64,000 nt of DNA from Euwallacea fornicatus (lineage: Eukaryota; Arthropoda; Insecta; Coleoptera; Curculionidae), in contig NC_089558.1 in the NCBI RefSeq assembly GCF_040115645.1, forward strand, positions 3,844,001 through 3,908,000, in the 5' to 3' direction. The notes under the pieces are model-generated. The model worked only from the letters and a program-made list of their open reading frames with translations. It was not told the DNA's origin and did not search any database. How positions within the stretch are numbered: position 1 is the first letter of the stretch; each line of letters begins with the position of its first letter. Of the stretch, positions 1 to 10,900 are shown in pieces. A program made the translations under genes and the position numbers.

Positions 1-218
1 AATGAAAGGATAATCCCTACAACTCGACTGTACTAAAGCCATTTTGCTTACTAAGAGAGGCAAGATAATTCCGCGTCTTCTTTCCGTCGACCACCCTCTT
101 GGAACACTTCCAGATTTAGATCATGAGTTTGGTTTGTAACAATATTTAGTCTAATTTAAAAATATGTGCCATGGCATAAACACCAGTTTGGTCAACATCC
201 TTTGTCCGAGGAAATATA

Positions 219-1518
219 CAGGGTCTTTGGTTTACCGATACACATCCGAAAGAGGGTGGTGGGTAAGATGATTGTAAACGTATTTGACCATATATACCAT
301 TATACAAAGTGTCACGCATTTCCAGATATCGCCATTTTTCCGAATTTTACCAAATTCGTTGTGTATTTCCGTGTAAGTTACAATAAAAATTTAATAGAAC
401 ATTTGTTGTGACTCTGTCGGTTTTCGCATAAACTTGTATATGTGTTTTATCGATATCAAACATGTAGTAGGATCTGCATATGAAAAAAAAATGTGATGCT
501 TGAAAATTCTAAAAATGAATTTCTCTAATATCAAACTTGAATTTGTAAGTAAATAAAGAGAAAGACGCTAATGGAAGAGTCGTTCAAATATCTTTAAAAA
601 CTTCTTTGACCATTGAAAATCATATTTCAAAACGATGGATGTCCGGTCCATTATCAGTGAACAATAAATGAGTTTCTAAATAATCAATTTCCTGAAGGTT
701 GGATAGGACGAAATGGATTGACATTATGGCCTGCCAGATCTCCAGATCTCACTCCAGTTGTCTATCATATCTGGGGACGAATGAAAGAACTGGTATACAA
801 TGAGGAAATTCATGATCGAGACCATCCCATTCAAAGAATTAATGAGGCAGCAAAATTAATGAAGGCTGAAATGAGGCTAGGAGTAACCACCACAGAAATG
901 AGACGAAGACGTCGATGTTATATCAGAAACGGTGGTTCCCGTTTTGCGAATAATAATTAGTTATAAGTAAATAGTATAATTACATAAATAATAATTAGTT
1001 ATTAAGTTTTTATTCAATTTGTTAAATTGCCCTGTGCATTTTTTCTATTTTTTTTCTTTTTTAATTAAATACCTTATGGAGCATTAAGGCTGCGCCTTTC
1101 AATACATCATTCGGAAGAGCAATGATCAAAGATGTTTTTAAAGATATTTGAACGACTCTTCCATTTGCATCTTTCTCTATATTTACTTACAAAGTCGAGG
1201 TTTGATATTAGAGAAATTCATTTTTGGAATTTTAAAGCATCACATTTTTTTTCCATATTGCAGATCCTACCACATGTTTGATATCGATAAAACACATATA
1301 CAAGTTTATGCGAAAACCGACAGACTCACAACAAATGTTCTATTAAATTTTTATTGTAAATTACACGGAAGTACACAACGAATTTGGTAAAATTCGGAAA
1401 AATGGCGATATCTGGAAATGCGTGACACTTTGTATAATAGTATATATGGTCAAATACGTTCACAATCATCTTGCCTTCCACCCTATTTCGGATGTGTATC
1501 GGCAAACCGAACACGCTG
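219..1518. mobile_element. Long-TIR Tc1/mariner-superfamily element, internally deleted
   Basis: Positions 219-611 and 1124-1518 are imperfect inverted repeats of roughly 390 bp, starting CAGGGT and ending ACGCTG, with TA on both sides (217-218, 1519-1520). Their relatedness is plain because the two arms give nearly the same 62-residue conceptual peptide on opposite strands (from 226 on + and 1514 on -); those peptides are repeat shadows, not genes. Between the arms lies only the C-terminal part of a transposase. Confidence 0.8.
634..960 (+). pseudogene. Transposase C-terminal remnant (DD41D-like spacing)
   Basis: Reading from 634 gives DGCPVHYQ, one in-frame stop (658-660), then EGWIGRNG, WPARSPDLTP and WGRMKELVY, to a stop at 958-960. 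This is the pattern of insect transposases with DG-P-HY, WIGR-G and PPRSPDLTPLD-F-WG blocks, usually annotated with a DUF4817 N-terminus. From the Asp of DGCPVHY, the position that should hold the next catalytic Asp with 41 residues between is Val here, so the enzyme would be dead. The N-terminal two thirds is absent. Confidence 0.75.
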
Positions 1519-1526
1519 TATATTTA

Positions 1527-2735
1527 CAGTGTGGCCCATTTAATATGAAAACACTTCTGCAACTTTTGCATTAGTAATTCGAAGTCAAAGAACCAAGGTT
1601 CAAATGACAGAGAATGAAATCGTCTATTTATGCAGTAAAAATCATTTTTTAACCCACACGACCATTGTCTATTATAACTTGTTTTCTATGGCAAAAATCG
1701 AAAAAAATGCATAAGCGTATATTTTGGAACAATCAGCACGCTACTGAATTCAACACTTTTGGGTACGTACCAAATTTCATTAAAAAATTAACAACTATTA
1801 ACCATTTCAAGAAAATTTATTTTACAGTTGCAAACAATATTATCAAGATGGCCATAAAAACAAATTTAAACGAATTAAATTGAATGATTAAGAACGAAGT
1901 TAATAAATGGTGGTGAAATTAATTTCTTTTTGGACGGAAATCTAAATGGCCCAAATTTTCAAGAATTTCTTCGGGCAAGAAGTGATGAACGCTTTGGACG
2001 ATTTGCCACTCGCTTATTTGAGAAACCTCCATTTTCAATTGATGGAGGTCCTGTTGACAACTCCGCTTGTGTGCGACAATGTATAAATTTGCATTTTGAA
2101 AATAAATGGGTAGGCCGCAATACACCATTAATCGAATAGCCTTCTACGTCTCTAGGTCTTACGTTCTTGGATTTCTTCTGTGGGACACGATCAAAAATGC
2201 AGTTTATAAATCGGGTTCTCACGACATTGAAAATCTTCAAACCCGTATACGCAAAGGTTATGAGGAAATAACTCCACAACAGTTGAAAAGTGTCCAAAGC
2301 AACATTTTAAAAAGATGCAATAAATTTGTTAAATTAAAGAGTGGTCCAGTGGAAACTCCCGGGATTTAATTTATTAGTTTATTTATTTTACTTTTTATTC
2401 GTTTTTTTGTTATCTTGATAAAATAATATTGTTACCAACTGCAAAATGTATGTAAGTAATACTAATTTTTTTGATAAAATTTGGCATATACCCGGTTTGA
2501 AAAACGTTGATTTCAGTGGCGTACTCACTTTTTACGAAAAAATACCCTAATCCTTTTTATCCGACTTTTACCAAAGAAAACAAGTTCTACTAGGCCTTGA
2601 TCGGGTGAGTTTAAAAATAATTTTTACAGCATAAACAGAGCTTTTCGTTCTCTATCTTCTGTATTTTGGTTCTTTAAAATTGAGTTACAAATGCAAAAAT
2701 TATTAAGGTGTTTCCATACTAAATGGATTACTCTG
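1527..2735. mobile_element. Second long-TIR element, adjacent to the first
   Basis: Inverted repeats of about 185 bp (1527-1711 and 2549-2735) begin CAGTGTGG and end ACTCTG, with TA at 1525-1526 and 2736-2737. Matches include AAAGAACCAA and AACTTGTTTTCT in both arms. Only eight bases separate it from the first element. The interior holds a broken transposase of the same superfamily as its neighbour, but the TIR sequence differs, so it is a different family. Confidence 0.75.
1915..2369 (+). pseudogene. Frameshifted transposase remnant (DUF4817-type family)
   Basis: The first frame reads DGNLNGPNFQEFLRAR to NKWVGRNTPL (1930-2120). After a frameshift the similarity resumes with FLLWDTIKNAVYKSGSHDIE (from about 2170) and the C-terminal helix ITPQQLKSVQSNILKR. 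The order matches the family pattern: DGNLNG, then WIGRGGP, then F-LWG-IK--VY. The SPDLTPLD block is destroyed between the two frames, and the N-terminus is missing. Confidence 0.75.
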
Positions 2736-2810
2736 TATATATAGTAATAAATAGGTAATATGCAGAAAATTTAGAAGTTTTCTAAATCCTTAAATAATTG
2801 AAATCCGATA

Positions 2811-2844
2811 CATATAGACATATATGTATGTATATGTCTATATG
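2811..2844. repeat. Perfect 14-bp inverted repeat
   Basis: Arms 2811-2824 and 2831-2844 (CATATAGACATATA and its complement) flank a six-base loop. It lies 75 bp outside the right end of the second long-TIR element. Confidence 0.7.
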
Positions 2845-2845
2845 A

Positions 2846-5800
2846 AGTTTTTTTCTTAAAATGCCCTCACTTCTCATCTGACACACTTTGTCGGTGAGCC
2901 GAAAAACCACTTCGTATGTTAAAAATCAGTGGTATAATAGATGGTTTGATTATGGAACAAAAAGAACGATTTGCAACGTTTTTAGTGCTTTTCGTGCGGC
3001 GACAAAAATTTGAGAATGATGAAAAGAATTCCGTACTTAAAACTTCAAAATTCTATACTTCTGTTCACCATAATGACCCTTCGGAAAATTGATGCGTGTT
3101 AGTTTTACCTCGTTGCCAGGGATACCGGTACAAAGCCGTGAGAAATAAGCTTATTTCCTTACAGTTGCGCACGAAACCCGTGAAAAATCAATTTAGGGAA
3201 ATTCAAAACTTGGAACCTTCTTGCCGCTCCTCTGTAAGATTCACGCTACCCACTGTGGTGGAATTTGAAATCCTCCAACACGCTGCTTTAAATTCCTGCC
3301 GATTCTCCATTAAAAAACGTTGTTTCAAATAGATTTAAAAGGGAATTCGAACGCAAGGAAAAACCACCCAAATATCGACACCCTTGAAAGAGCTATACGT
3401 TCGAGCAGACAAATTTAAACGTGCCAGACCCTTATAATATAGTATTATGGAAACTGTCCAGAAATCCGGGTCCTTCCACAAAAATTCAATCCATCTTTGA
3501 TCAATATTCCAATACAGGACTAGTGTTGGACATTGGACAAACATCGGGTGATTTTCCCCTTCGTCGCATAATCTGAATTGCTTCATACTTCAGGTGGGCT
3601 GAAATCGATTATATTATTCTGCATATCGCCGACAATAGAGAATAAATTTTATACAATTTATACTTTCAACAACTTATAGTCCGTCGTCAAGAGCTTTTTT
3701 AATTTTTTGTAAATCTAATTTCAAAACAGTATAAGAAATGTGAGATTACTTCATATTCCATTTATTCCATTAATTATTCCTATATTGTAGTTTCAGTTAA
3801 AGCTGAAACATAGAAATATTATTGAAAAACAGGCAGTGTGTCCCACAGTCTCATGTTAGATACAGTCGTAGGTATGGAAAAGCTAGAAACCATTTTTTTA
3901 ATAATGATAATAATAATAATTTCTAAATTAAACAAGGAATTCACATATTGAGATGTAAATGGCCACTGTCCTACTATGACAAAAGTTTAACGTAGAAAAT
4001 CAGAGAAATGAGTCCTATCTACCTATATAGACTTCTTTTTTGACCTCCTTTTTCATTACCGCATCTGGCAGTTTTCCCATACCAACCATATATGGTACCT
4101 CCTAACACCAAGGAATTTTATTTCTAAGATCTGAAAAATCGTTTGTTTTGAATCACACGTTTTATAGTGGTGGGCGGGGAAACCAGCGCGCGCACGTTGC
4201 TACTGGAGAGCCCAGCGCATGCCTACTGTCGCTACAGTTGGGAGTGTATTGATGCAAATGCGGCATGAGGGTGTCCCGTGTGAAAGACAGTCTTGATATA
4301 TTTGTTGCTTTTTTGTATTACTATGAGGACCCAGTGAAATATTATTATTTATTTAAATTCTCCTATCGGGGACAAAACACCCTAATCGTGCCGTAAGTAC
4401 TAAAATAGCGATGCCCTACAAACGATTGAACATGTAGCCAATGACCATATGATGAATTATTTAGGGTCCACTTAACAATATTCTGCTAATTTTACCAAGA
4501 GGATAATTTCAATTTAACCGGAGAAATTGGCCGCCAATGTTCGCCCGCATTTTTGTCAGTTTTATTGAAATTATTTTGTTAGTAAAATTACCCCAAATTT
4601 GGTAAATTGGCACTTACAGTACCTAACATTATCTATCACCGTTGTAAATGAAAGATTTTTTTTTAGTTAAAATTGATTAATTAATTAAAAAATCGGTTAA
4701 AATTATTTTTAATAAAGCCGTTCAAATTTAACAATTATTTCTATTGAGCGGATCATCAAAACGTGACTTTCCAGCACTTTTTTGTCGCACGACCGACTGG
4801 TCATGGATGGTAAATTTCCATTCTTGATCTTTAAAGACCAACCATGATTTCTATTTAAAAAAAAATTATTGTATTTATGTTTTCCCCGGATCTTAAAATT
4901 CATATGTATTTTTTCTCTTAGGTTTGGTATTTTGATTCTTAAGACATTCCCCTAAATTTCCTTATATCACTTCAAGCGGTTTTCGAAATATTTTATTTTA
5001 TTATTATCATTACAATATAATTATATTCGATACTTTTTATCCGATTTGTGTATTTTATTTTGTTTATATGTAGTTTCTAGATAAAAATAAATGATGAAAA
5101 AGCAATTTTTCTCAATTTAACGGACCCTGCAATTGCATGTGTACTCTTGCAGTTTTTGAGAGGTAACAATTCGGCAAATTTTCCCATTTTTCGCCGATTA
5201 GAAACTTTGTAATTACCATACGTTTTATTGGCCGACTTCGTATCGTGCACACGTGATCATTAACTCTAGCAAAGAGTGCGGCTGGCGTGATGGCGATCAA
5301 TAAAAATGCCCGACCGTCATTTCCACGTCGGACCTCAATTAAATATGGATATTACGGCACGCGCAACCCATTTGTCGTGTTTCCCATATGGTCTGATGGC
5401 CACTTGGGCCCCGGTTAGATCATTAACCAAGATGACTTATTCGGGCAAATGATTTTAATCGGCGGCTTTTTGCCAACCACTTTCTCGAAACTCGAATAGG
5501 TGGAATCGGATGTCGGATCGCGAGATATGGGTTTTTCTTGCACGTTGCAGGTTGCCCACGCATGGGAAAGGTAGGATGGGTTTGCAACCTAATTATTAGT
5601 AGCGCTTTGGTATTTGTATTCCACACGGTTGCTTCGCATATAAAAAATTGATCATTTTGCATAAGATTATGATAGATCGGCTGAATGTCGTGTAGCACCG
5701 GTTACAGTTAAAAAAACCGGCATAAATTTATTAACAAAATGCTTTTTTCAAGTGAAAAAAAGGAGATATGCCAGAAATTTCGCAATTAGATCATTTAGCA

Positions 5801-8320
5801 GCAATTAGAAAAGAAATCTAAAATAGGAAATATGAAAATCCCAGGTGGTGCTCATAAAGAAAAACAAAGTCGGTGATGGTTAGCGAAAGTCGAAACGCTG
5901 GATTTCAAATACGACATCGCCATATTTGATTTTTTAGTTCGATCGGTTTTATACTAAGTAGATTTGATCGTTACTGAGATTTCCCCAGAAACAGAAACGG
6001 ACACCATGTAGAGCTTGATGAAATGATTGAGGTATTTTATAAAGCAGTTGCTTGCATTCCTAGACATCCGCGTTGAAGATTTCAAAAATGGCAAAAATTC
6101 TACGCAAGGAATTTGCTTTTTTTCAGAATAACTACATATTGTTTTTCTCTTGGTTTAATCGTTTTCAATAGTATGTAAAACCTAGAAATCCCATTTCGGG
6201 TCCTCAAACCCCACAAGATATCGAGGGCCTCTTCAGAATATAAAAAACAATTTTTTGAGCGCCCTAAGGAGTGCTGCAGAAAGCCATTGGAAATATTGAT
6301 ATCACTCGTTGGAACCTTAAGAAAGATGGAAAAATCTTTTGTAACCAATTTTGAGAATTGCATCGACGATATTACGATTTTCAAGATGAATAGAGATGTG
6401 ACAAGAATCGAAGAGAACGGAAGGAAATCTTCGAAACCCTTAGAAATTAAATCCACAAGAAAGCTGCGTGCCGGGCGTCTTTACGTTACGTTACGTTACG
6501 TTAACTTTTCACTGCGTTATGTAGATCTATAAGCCGGGCTTTAATCTCCTTGAACTAAATTCGTACCTCATATTTGAACTAGTATTCGCTACGCCACTGG
6601 TTTAATAAATTTGTGGCTTAGACCTTCTACAAAATTAGCATGAACAGTCGATAACCATGAAACCGACAACGAACGATCTTACAACTGCAAATTTATTCAA
6701 TATACGATCAATATTTTTTGACTTGCATTTATACTGACTGGCTCAAGGCTATCACGTCGGGTACCCGTGATAAGGTTATGTTTGCCTGAAATCTGCGAAA
6801 TTCTTCTGATACTCAGGGTCAATTCAATGAGCATTAGCGCAGATTAATTTTTGAGCTTAAACAAGTTAATGGGCGTCTTAAAATATCTGTCCGTTTAATG
6901 ACCCATTTGACGCGTGGTGATTACGTTTAATTTATAAAGCTTCCAGCTGACTAACCAAATATTTAAACCCGTTTAATGTTTAGCAAATAGCAGCGTCGGC
7001 TTCAAAGTATCTGAACCAAAATACACTGATTAACATTCCGTTTACACAAAAACAAAGTCTAAGGTCACTTTCGAGCATTAAAATAAGCTCGACGCGTTTA
7101 AAAATATATACGAGGGATTCGTTCGATTTGATTCGCCATTGTAACGAGTCTCAATTGGCGTTCGTGTGCGGTAATATAAGTTTTTTCAGGTTAAGAAAGC
7201 TACAGGAAAACATTTTATTTCTTGAGGTCAGTTTAAACTTGGGTCAAACCATGGTTTAAGCTAGGGTTCAATTTAAACTAGAATTTGAACAAAACTCTTA
7301 TGATTTATGTGTCAAAATTTTCAGTTTAACGAGACTGCGATTGAGCGGGTTTTCCGCACGAGTGAGATAAAAAAAATTCCGCACAAAAACAAAGTGGCAT
7401 ATGTGGGTAGAATTTTTGTATGGAACATGTGCACACATAAACTTGTATGAGTTTGTGGAAAATGTCGTATCTGATGCGTGCGAGAAAGTTTTTACCGCAC
7501 TGGATCGCTGACCCAACTGCGCCTGGTGCCGACAACTAGAATCAGCGGGTGGTAAAATATCATTTGCTTGTAGAGTGCAGTAGAGTATCTTCTCCACACT
7601 CTAAAAAAACTAATTATGCTGTCTTGTCGGTAAAAAAATAACTTTATATTTTATGAAAATATGAAATCGAAAAAACTTTTTTATTTAATAACAATGACAA
7701 TTTAGGAAACTTGCTGATATGTAGGTTTTTATCGATGGTTGACCAACGGTGTGGAATAATCACCAAATTGTTAACCTTTTGAATACAATGTGTTTTAAAA
7801 AATATGTCCGTAGCAGAAGAATCTCATAAACAGAAAGAGATGCGAAGCAATGGACTTAGCTAAATTAGGAAACAGGAGTGCGGTTTTCGAAATTCATGAA
7901 GTTCCCTCTATTTTCGCCTTGATGCGTTATGAACAGATCTTCCAGTGGAATTAGAACCTGTTACTAGAGTTTTCATATTATTCAAGATGAAATTAAAAAA
8001 AAAAAACATACAAAAGATATAACAAATTTTTTCTCTTGCGAGTGCGGCACTGAGTTTCCACACTTTTTAACCAACTTTTGCTCGTAAACTTTCCGCAACG
8101 ACTCAATCGATTTTTCAGTTTTATTATATTTGAGATTTTCAGGTTTTATTCCGAGTGTATTTCGTTAATTTCCACGGTAATCGCAGAAAATACGACATTA
8201 CCACACGATCGTAAGACAGCGATATTTATTGCACTGTTTTAAGTAGCCAAAAGCCCTCGTAATATCAACAATTTATGTACGTTTAAAAGCCAATAAAAGC
8301 ACCCGATAGCCGGACACAAA
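2846..8320. other. Gene-free stretch
   Basis: No coding similarity was found. It holds the TTACG repeat near 6.5 kb, a GC-rich patch near 4160-4270 and a cluster of short palindromes near 7230-7275 (AGTTTAAACT, AAACCATGGTTT). Open frames of 60-118 codons on both strands are compatible with chance. Confidence 0.6.
6481..6505 (+). repeat. Short (TTACG)n tandem repeat
   Basis: Four perfect TTACG units are followed by one TTAAC unit. It differs from the arthropod telomere repeat TTAGG at one position per unit. No flanking array was seen. Confidence 0.7.
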
Positions 8321-8510
8321 GCCTCGGTTTTACCCACACACGTGGGGCCGAGGGAGGTCATAAAGAATTCGTAATGGACGTCGCTTGTCTGTCAAGCGGA
8401 TACGAGGTCCGGCGAGACCCGAGGGATTTAAAGGCGGATGAGGTGGGTGATCCGAGGATCGAACCGTCAAAGGAGAGATATACGCCGATAGCCATGTAAG
8501 ACGAGAAATC
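8320..8510. promoter_or_regulatory. GC-rich island
   Basis: The sequence has high GC and CpG in AT-rich flanks, including CACACGTGGGGCCGAGGG and GGTCCGGCGAGACC. It contains a CACGTG core but does not align to the three modules at 22-28 kb. No coding frame and no tRNA fold were found. It could be an enhancer, a CpG-rich promoter or an old insertion. Confidence 0.2.
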
Positions 8511-8679
8511 GGTTAACAACAAATATAGAAAATGTCAGAGGTGGTTTAAGCTCATTTTATACAAAAAAAGAAATGTTTATTTAGTGCGTTGATTAAACAA
8601 CTGAAATGAAATGTTGATTATTAAGTAAAAGGCTTTCTTGAGAACCAAAAAAAAATCGGAACCATTCAACAATAGATAC

Positions 8680-8905
8680 AGGATGATTCATAACTATAAA
8701 AAGAAAGTATAAGGATGCATTATTTATTATATTTTTCAACTGTTTTTTTGCTTTTTTACCCCGCTGAGTACCTCAATTAACTACACGGTCCCGAACGCTT
8801 GCAGATACTTACATGGACAATATGTAAGAAGAATCCACGTATTACAATATGAAAAAAGAAATTTTTTTCAAAGAAGAAAGTGATATGTTACCTCACCCTG
8901 TATAC
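8680..8905. mobile_element. Possible small MITE
   Basis: GATACAGGATGA (from 8678) and TCACCCTGTATAC (to about 8905) are facing tips of the kind seen on the long-TIR elements here, 225 bp apart. Only about the first 10 bases match. There is no coding content. Confidence 0.3.
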
Positions 8906-9689
8906 TAACACACAAATCACCAACAGTTACTAAAAATTAAACATTGTAATTTTTGTTAGGATTTGCACAGAACAATTAGCTTAAAAACACATCTCTACAG
9001 TTTTAAAAAATATATATTTCTTTAAAATCGAAAGTGAAATTATTTAAAATTTGGCGCATGAAGTCACCTAAATATTTTCTAAAATCCAAGGCCTTTTCCT
9101 AAAACGCTCCAGCAGTGCAGCTAGAAATCTGCATCATCTCTAGGGAGTTATTATTTATAAACTCAACGTTGGATTTGGCTTTGGTGCCCGTTCCGAACGT
9201 TAACGCTCTATTCGCGACATAGCTTCACGTTCTAAAATATGTGCTTGATGTCGGATTTGGCGTCGTGTCACGGGCAACTTCGGCTGTCCTCTTGCGAGGC
9301 CTCGAAATAATCGGGACTGGACCGAGAAGGGTATATGGTATCTCTCCTCCTATTCGTTGGCATCTGCTCAATACCAAACTATTTCACTTTCTGGCTTTGA
9401 ACACGTCAATAAAAACGAAATTATAAAAAATATTAAAATATTCTTTAAATAACCTAACCATCCCGTATGTCTTAAACTATGTGCCTCGAGAGAGTTTTCA
9501 TTTTTATGCACCGTTTTGTGAATCGCCCGGTATATTGGAACATTTTTGTCAATAGGCGCAATCAAAAGTTCCAAGCGATCGTAACCGCTTAAATCCAGCG
9601 CTTGGAAGTATTTTTCAAACGGTTCCTATTTGCGTGAACGGTATCGCGGCCAAAAACAGCTCAGTACGCTCTATTTTACTGTCAGCCCC

Positions 9690-9721
9690 GGCTACGCCTC
9701 GTTGTCACACGAGGCGTAGCC
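9690..9721. repeat. Perfect 13-bp GC-rich inverted repeat
   Basis: Arms GGCTACGCCTCGT (9690-9702) and its exact complement (9709-9721) flank a six-base loop TGTCAC. The arms are GC-rich in AT-rich surroundings, and an RNA copy would fold stably. No oligo-T run follows that would suggest a terminator. Confidence 0.75.
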
Positions 9722-10084
9722 GTAGTATTTCAACTTCGTACGTTATTTACTATCACTCACTGGCCTTCTAACGTTAATAACAATTATCATAGGATAAAAA
9801 CACGCAACTAAGAAACAATATGCTCAAATTCCCGCAATGCTATTTAACAAGTAATGCCAAGTCAACACGTTTGCATCCTTCTTTGCGTTCAATCAAACGC
9901 GTAACAGCAAACATTTTAATTAAATACAATTTGTACAATGTGTTTCTGTAACTGTTTTATTTTATTTCTAGCGGTTTTTCACCAAGGCATAAAGCATGTT
10001 TGACGATTAAAAACAATTTCGTAATCAGGTCTACCGTAAAGCTGTTTACAGTTTACTATGGAATTAAGCGGAAGTTGTGATAAA

Positions 10085-10110
10085 GAGAAAGAGAGAGAGA
10101 GAGAGAGAGA
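10085..10110. repeat. (GA)n microsatellite
   Basis: An uninterrupted GA run lies between about 10089 and 10110, preceded by GAGAAA. GAGAG words are binding sites for GAGA factor (Trl) in insects and occur in Polycomb response elements, but a bare microsatellite needs no such role. Confidence 0.8.
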
Positions 10111-10557
10111 ACGGAACTCGGTAATGAGGCAACAAACAAGTAGACTTTTCAGTCCTACAGGGGCGGATTTCAAAAAGATGAATGCAAGTGTGTAATAACG
10201 CGGTGTGCATGTGTAAAGGTCAAGTAAAGCTTCCTTTAAAATTTGTTTGATATGCAAAATCGGTTCTTTTATTAATAGTTGCATCAGTTCAGTTTTAACT
10301 CGAATACACTTTAAGTAAAGTTTATATCGTCGAAAGAACTAGGTCACTTTTTTTTTACTTAAAAAAATATATTAAGCCCTGGAAACGTTGAAGAATGGAA
10401 CGCGGATTCATCCGTATCAACTAAAAATATTTTTTTACTTAAACCTAAAAAAATCCCTCAGGCTCAGATAATCTGTGACGGATGCATCTGTCAACGGGCA
10501 GTAAAATGATTCGAAATTATGCTGTAATCATTGCTTGAACCGTACATTAAAACGTAA

Positions 10558-10900
10558 TACAGGGTGTCCCCAAGGACTTGAGTTCCATGAGAACCATGAA
10601 ATCCTTAAGAGATACAAGGTGATTCAAATTGGAAAAAACATGCGCATTTTTGTGCCCGTTCAGAAAGTGACCTCGAATTAAAAATATACGCAGGAAAATA
10701 TGTATGGAGGTTGTCAAAATATGAGCAAAAAACTGAAAATGGTTATTTTTTGGAAAATAGTAAATTATGAGTAAACCATTTGACTAAATTCTATGAAATT
10801 TAGCAGTCCTCTATAGCTGACAACTGCCAATCGAATGGCGATCTCTGATTTTTTCCGGGCCTTCTAGATTTCAAGCAATTATATCCAACTTTGTTATTGT
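10558..10900. mobile_element. Single transposon-like tip
   Basis: ATACAGGGTGTCCCC at 10558 resembles the tips of the long-TIR elements, and the following 300 bases are anonymous. No facing tip or transposase was found, so this would be a truncated copy. Confidence 0.25.

Noticed and set aside
166..411. 81-codon + frame and its twin on the - strand at 1326-1514
   Set aside because: The near-identical peptides on opposite strands come from the inverted repeats of the element, not from a duplicated gene. The same reasoning removes the frames at 61858-62115 (-) and 63053-63316 (+).
6481..6505. Interstitial telomere repeat
   Set aside because: The unit is TTACG, not TTAGG or another known insect telomere unit, and only four to five copies are present.
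8440..8500. Possible tRNA T-loop (GGTTCGATCC on the - strand)
   Set aside because: The bases around it do not form a five-pair T stem, and no anticodon arm or acceptor stem could be built.
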